Below are positions 63,400-64,000 of a stretch of DNA of 64,000 nucleotides, piece after piece. Within the stretch, counting starts at the first letter, position 1. The number at the start of each line of letters is the position of its first letter. The stretch comes from Pycnococcus provasolii (lineage: Eukaryota > Chlorophyta > Pseudoscourfieldiophyceae > Pseudoscourfieldiales > Pycnococcaceae): positions 434,001-498,000 of the forward strand of contig OW568864.1 of NCBI GenBank assembly GCA_938743325.2, read 5' to 3'. The position numbers were made by a program, and so were the translations under genes. Under the pieces are notes generated by a model, which made no database searches, had not been told where the DNA came from, and saw nothing but the letters and a program-made list of their open reading frames with translations.

Positions 63400-64000
63400 C
63401 GTTTGTGTAAAATAGAATATCAATTGCTTCCACATCTCTTTCACCTCTTGTGACCCTGGCAATCCTCATCCGCGTTCGTCGTGTGCACGGTCAAGTGACC
63501 GATGCCAGATTGGTTGACTAGTTCAACCAACGGCTTGAATTTGCTTGCAGATAACGCTTGCCCCGCGAGCGCCCTCGCCTCCTTCAAGACTTTACCAGCG
63601 AACGCATTTGTGACGGCCTTCCCCACGTATGGCTGTGTACGTGCGCGACCGCATTGTTCGGATTCATCATTCATGCTCTAGATTTTCTTGGAATATTTCT
63701 TGGATCTCACTCTCGACGACGGCAGTGTTTCGCCGAATCGGCTGCCGCCCGCCAATGATGATGACCCCGAGCCGTCGACGCGTACGACGGCCCTGCAGCT
63801 GCTGCTAACGCCGCATCGTCGCTACCTCCGTCGAACTACTTTCGGACAACGTCTAAGGAACGACGAGTGACGCGCGGCGTGAACGTAAGTTTAGTTTCGG
63901 AAAAGTTAGAGTGGTGGTTACAAGGTGGGGTTTCCGGGGAGGTGTCGTTGAGGGGGTGCCTCGCGAGTCTCGCGAGGTCCAGAGAATCTCAAACAGGATT
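63400..64000. other. Right edge, no confident gene
   Basis: Two short frames overlap the edge region. On the minus strand 63441-63674 encodes a 77-residue Ala/Lys-rich sequence (AFAGKVLKEARALAGQAL). On the plus strand 63688-63870 encodes 60 residues ending TFGQRLRNDE. Neither resembles a known family; either could be part of a gene with introns or one continuing outside. Confidence -1.

Overview
The window is nuclear DNA of a eukaryote, most likely a small flagellate-grade green alga of the prasinophyte type (inference). Support comes from an Aquarius-type spliceosomal helicase, a GARP tether subunit, a eukaryotic multidomain acetyl-CoA carboxylase, plant-type thiamin enzymes (TH2 and TH1 modules), a GIY-YIG module like that of plant plastid glutaredoxin S16, a huge polycystin channel, TGTAA motifs just after many stop codons (the green-algal poly(A) signal), and short arrays of TTTAGGG/TTAGGG. 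Nearly every gene is one uninterrupted reading frame, so introns are rare here although spliceosome function is implied.

Layout, left to right: a broken ZIP zinc transporter running off the left edge (-); AQR helicase (+); eIF2B alpha (-); VPS52 (+); a Golgi-type glycosyltransferase with an internal duplication (-); a 2 kb spacer with one small, oddly GC3-rich reading frame (-); acetyl-CoA carboxylase (+); an unknown protein (-); a 5S rRNA gene (+) and a fold-back element; a 20.9 kb single-exon gene for a 6978-residue polycystin with adhesin-like ectodomain (-); a tryptophan-repeat protein (+); a plastid-targeted methyltransferase (+); a four-domain thiamin biosynthesis protein (-); a GIY-YIG/methyltransferase fusion (+); a small membrane methyltransferase-like protein (-); a small zinc-ribbon protein (+); an orphan retroelement RNase H (+); a glutathione S-transferase (+); a membrane-anchored sialidase-fold protein (-); and a UPF0324/YeiH membrane protein (+).

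Most genes form head-to-head pairs. Six of the seven divergent promoter regions carry short arrays of telomere-type repeats (TTTAGGG or TTAGGG with variants), while none of the convergent or tandem spacers I read does. This association is the most striking regulatory pattern in the window.

The other standout signals are the giant polycystin, whose ectodomain holds eleven units of about 142 residues and seven of 115 residues that are almost identical at DNA level, and the fusion of TH2 (TenA plus HAD phosphatase) and TH1 (HMP-P kinase plus TMP synthase) in one polypeptide. All functional assignments rest on recognised sequence motifs; no database search was run.
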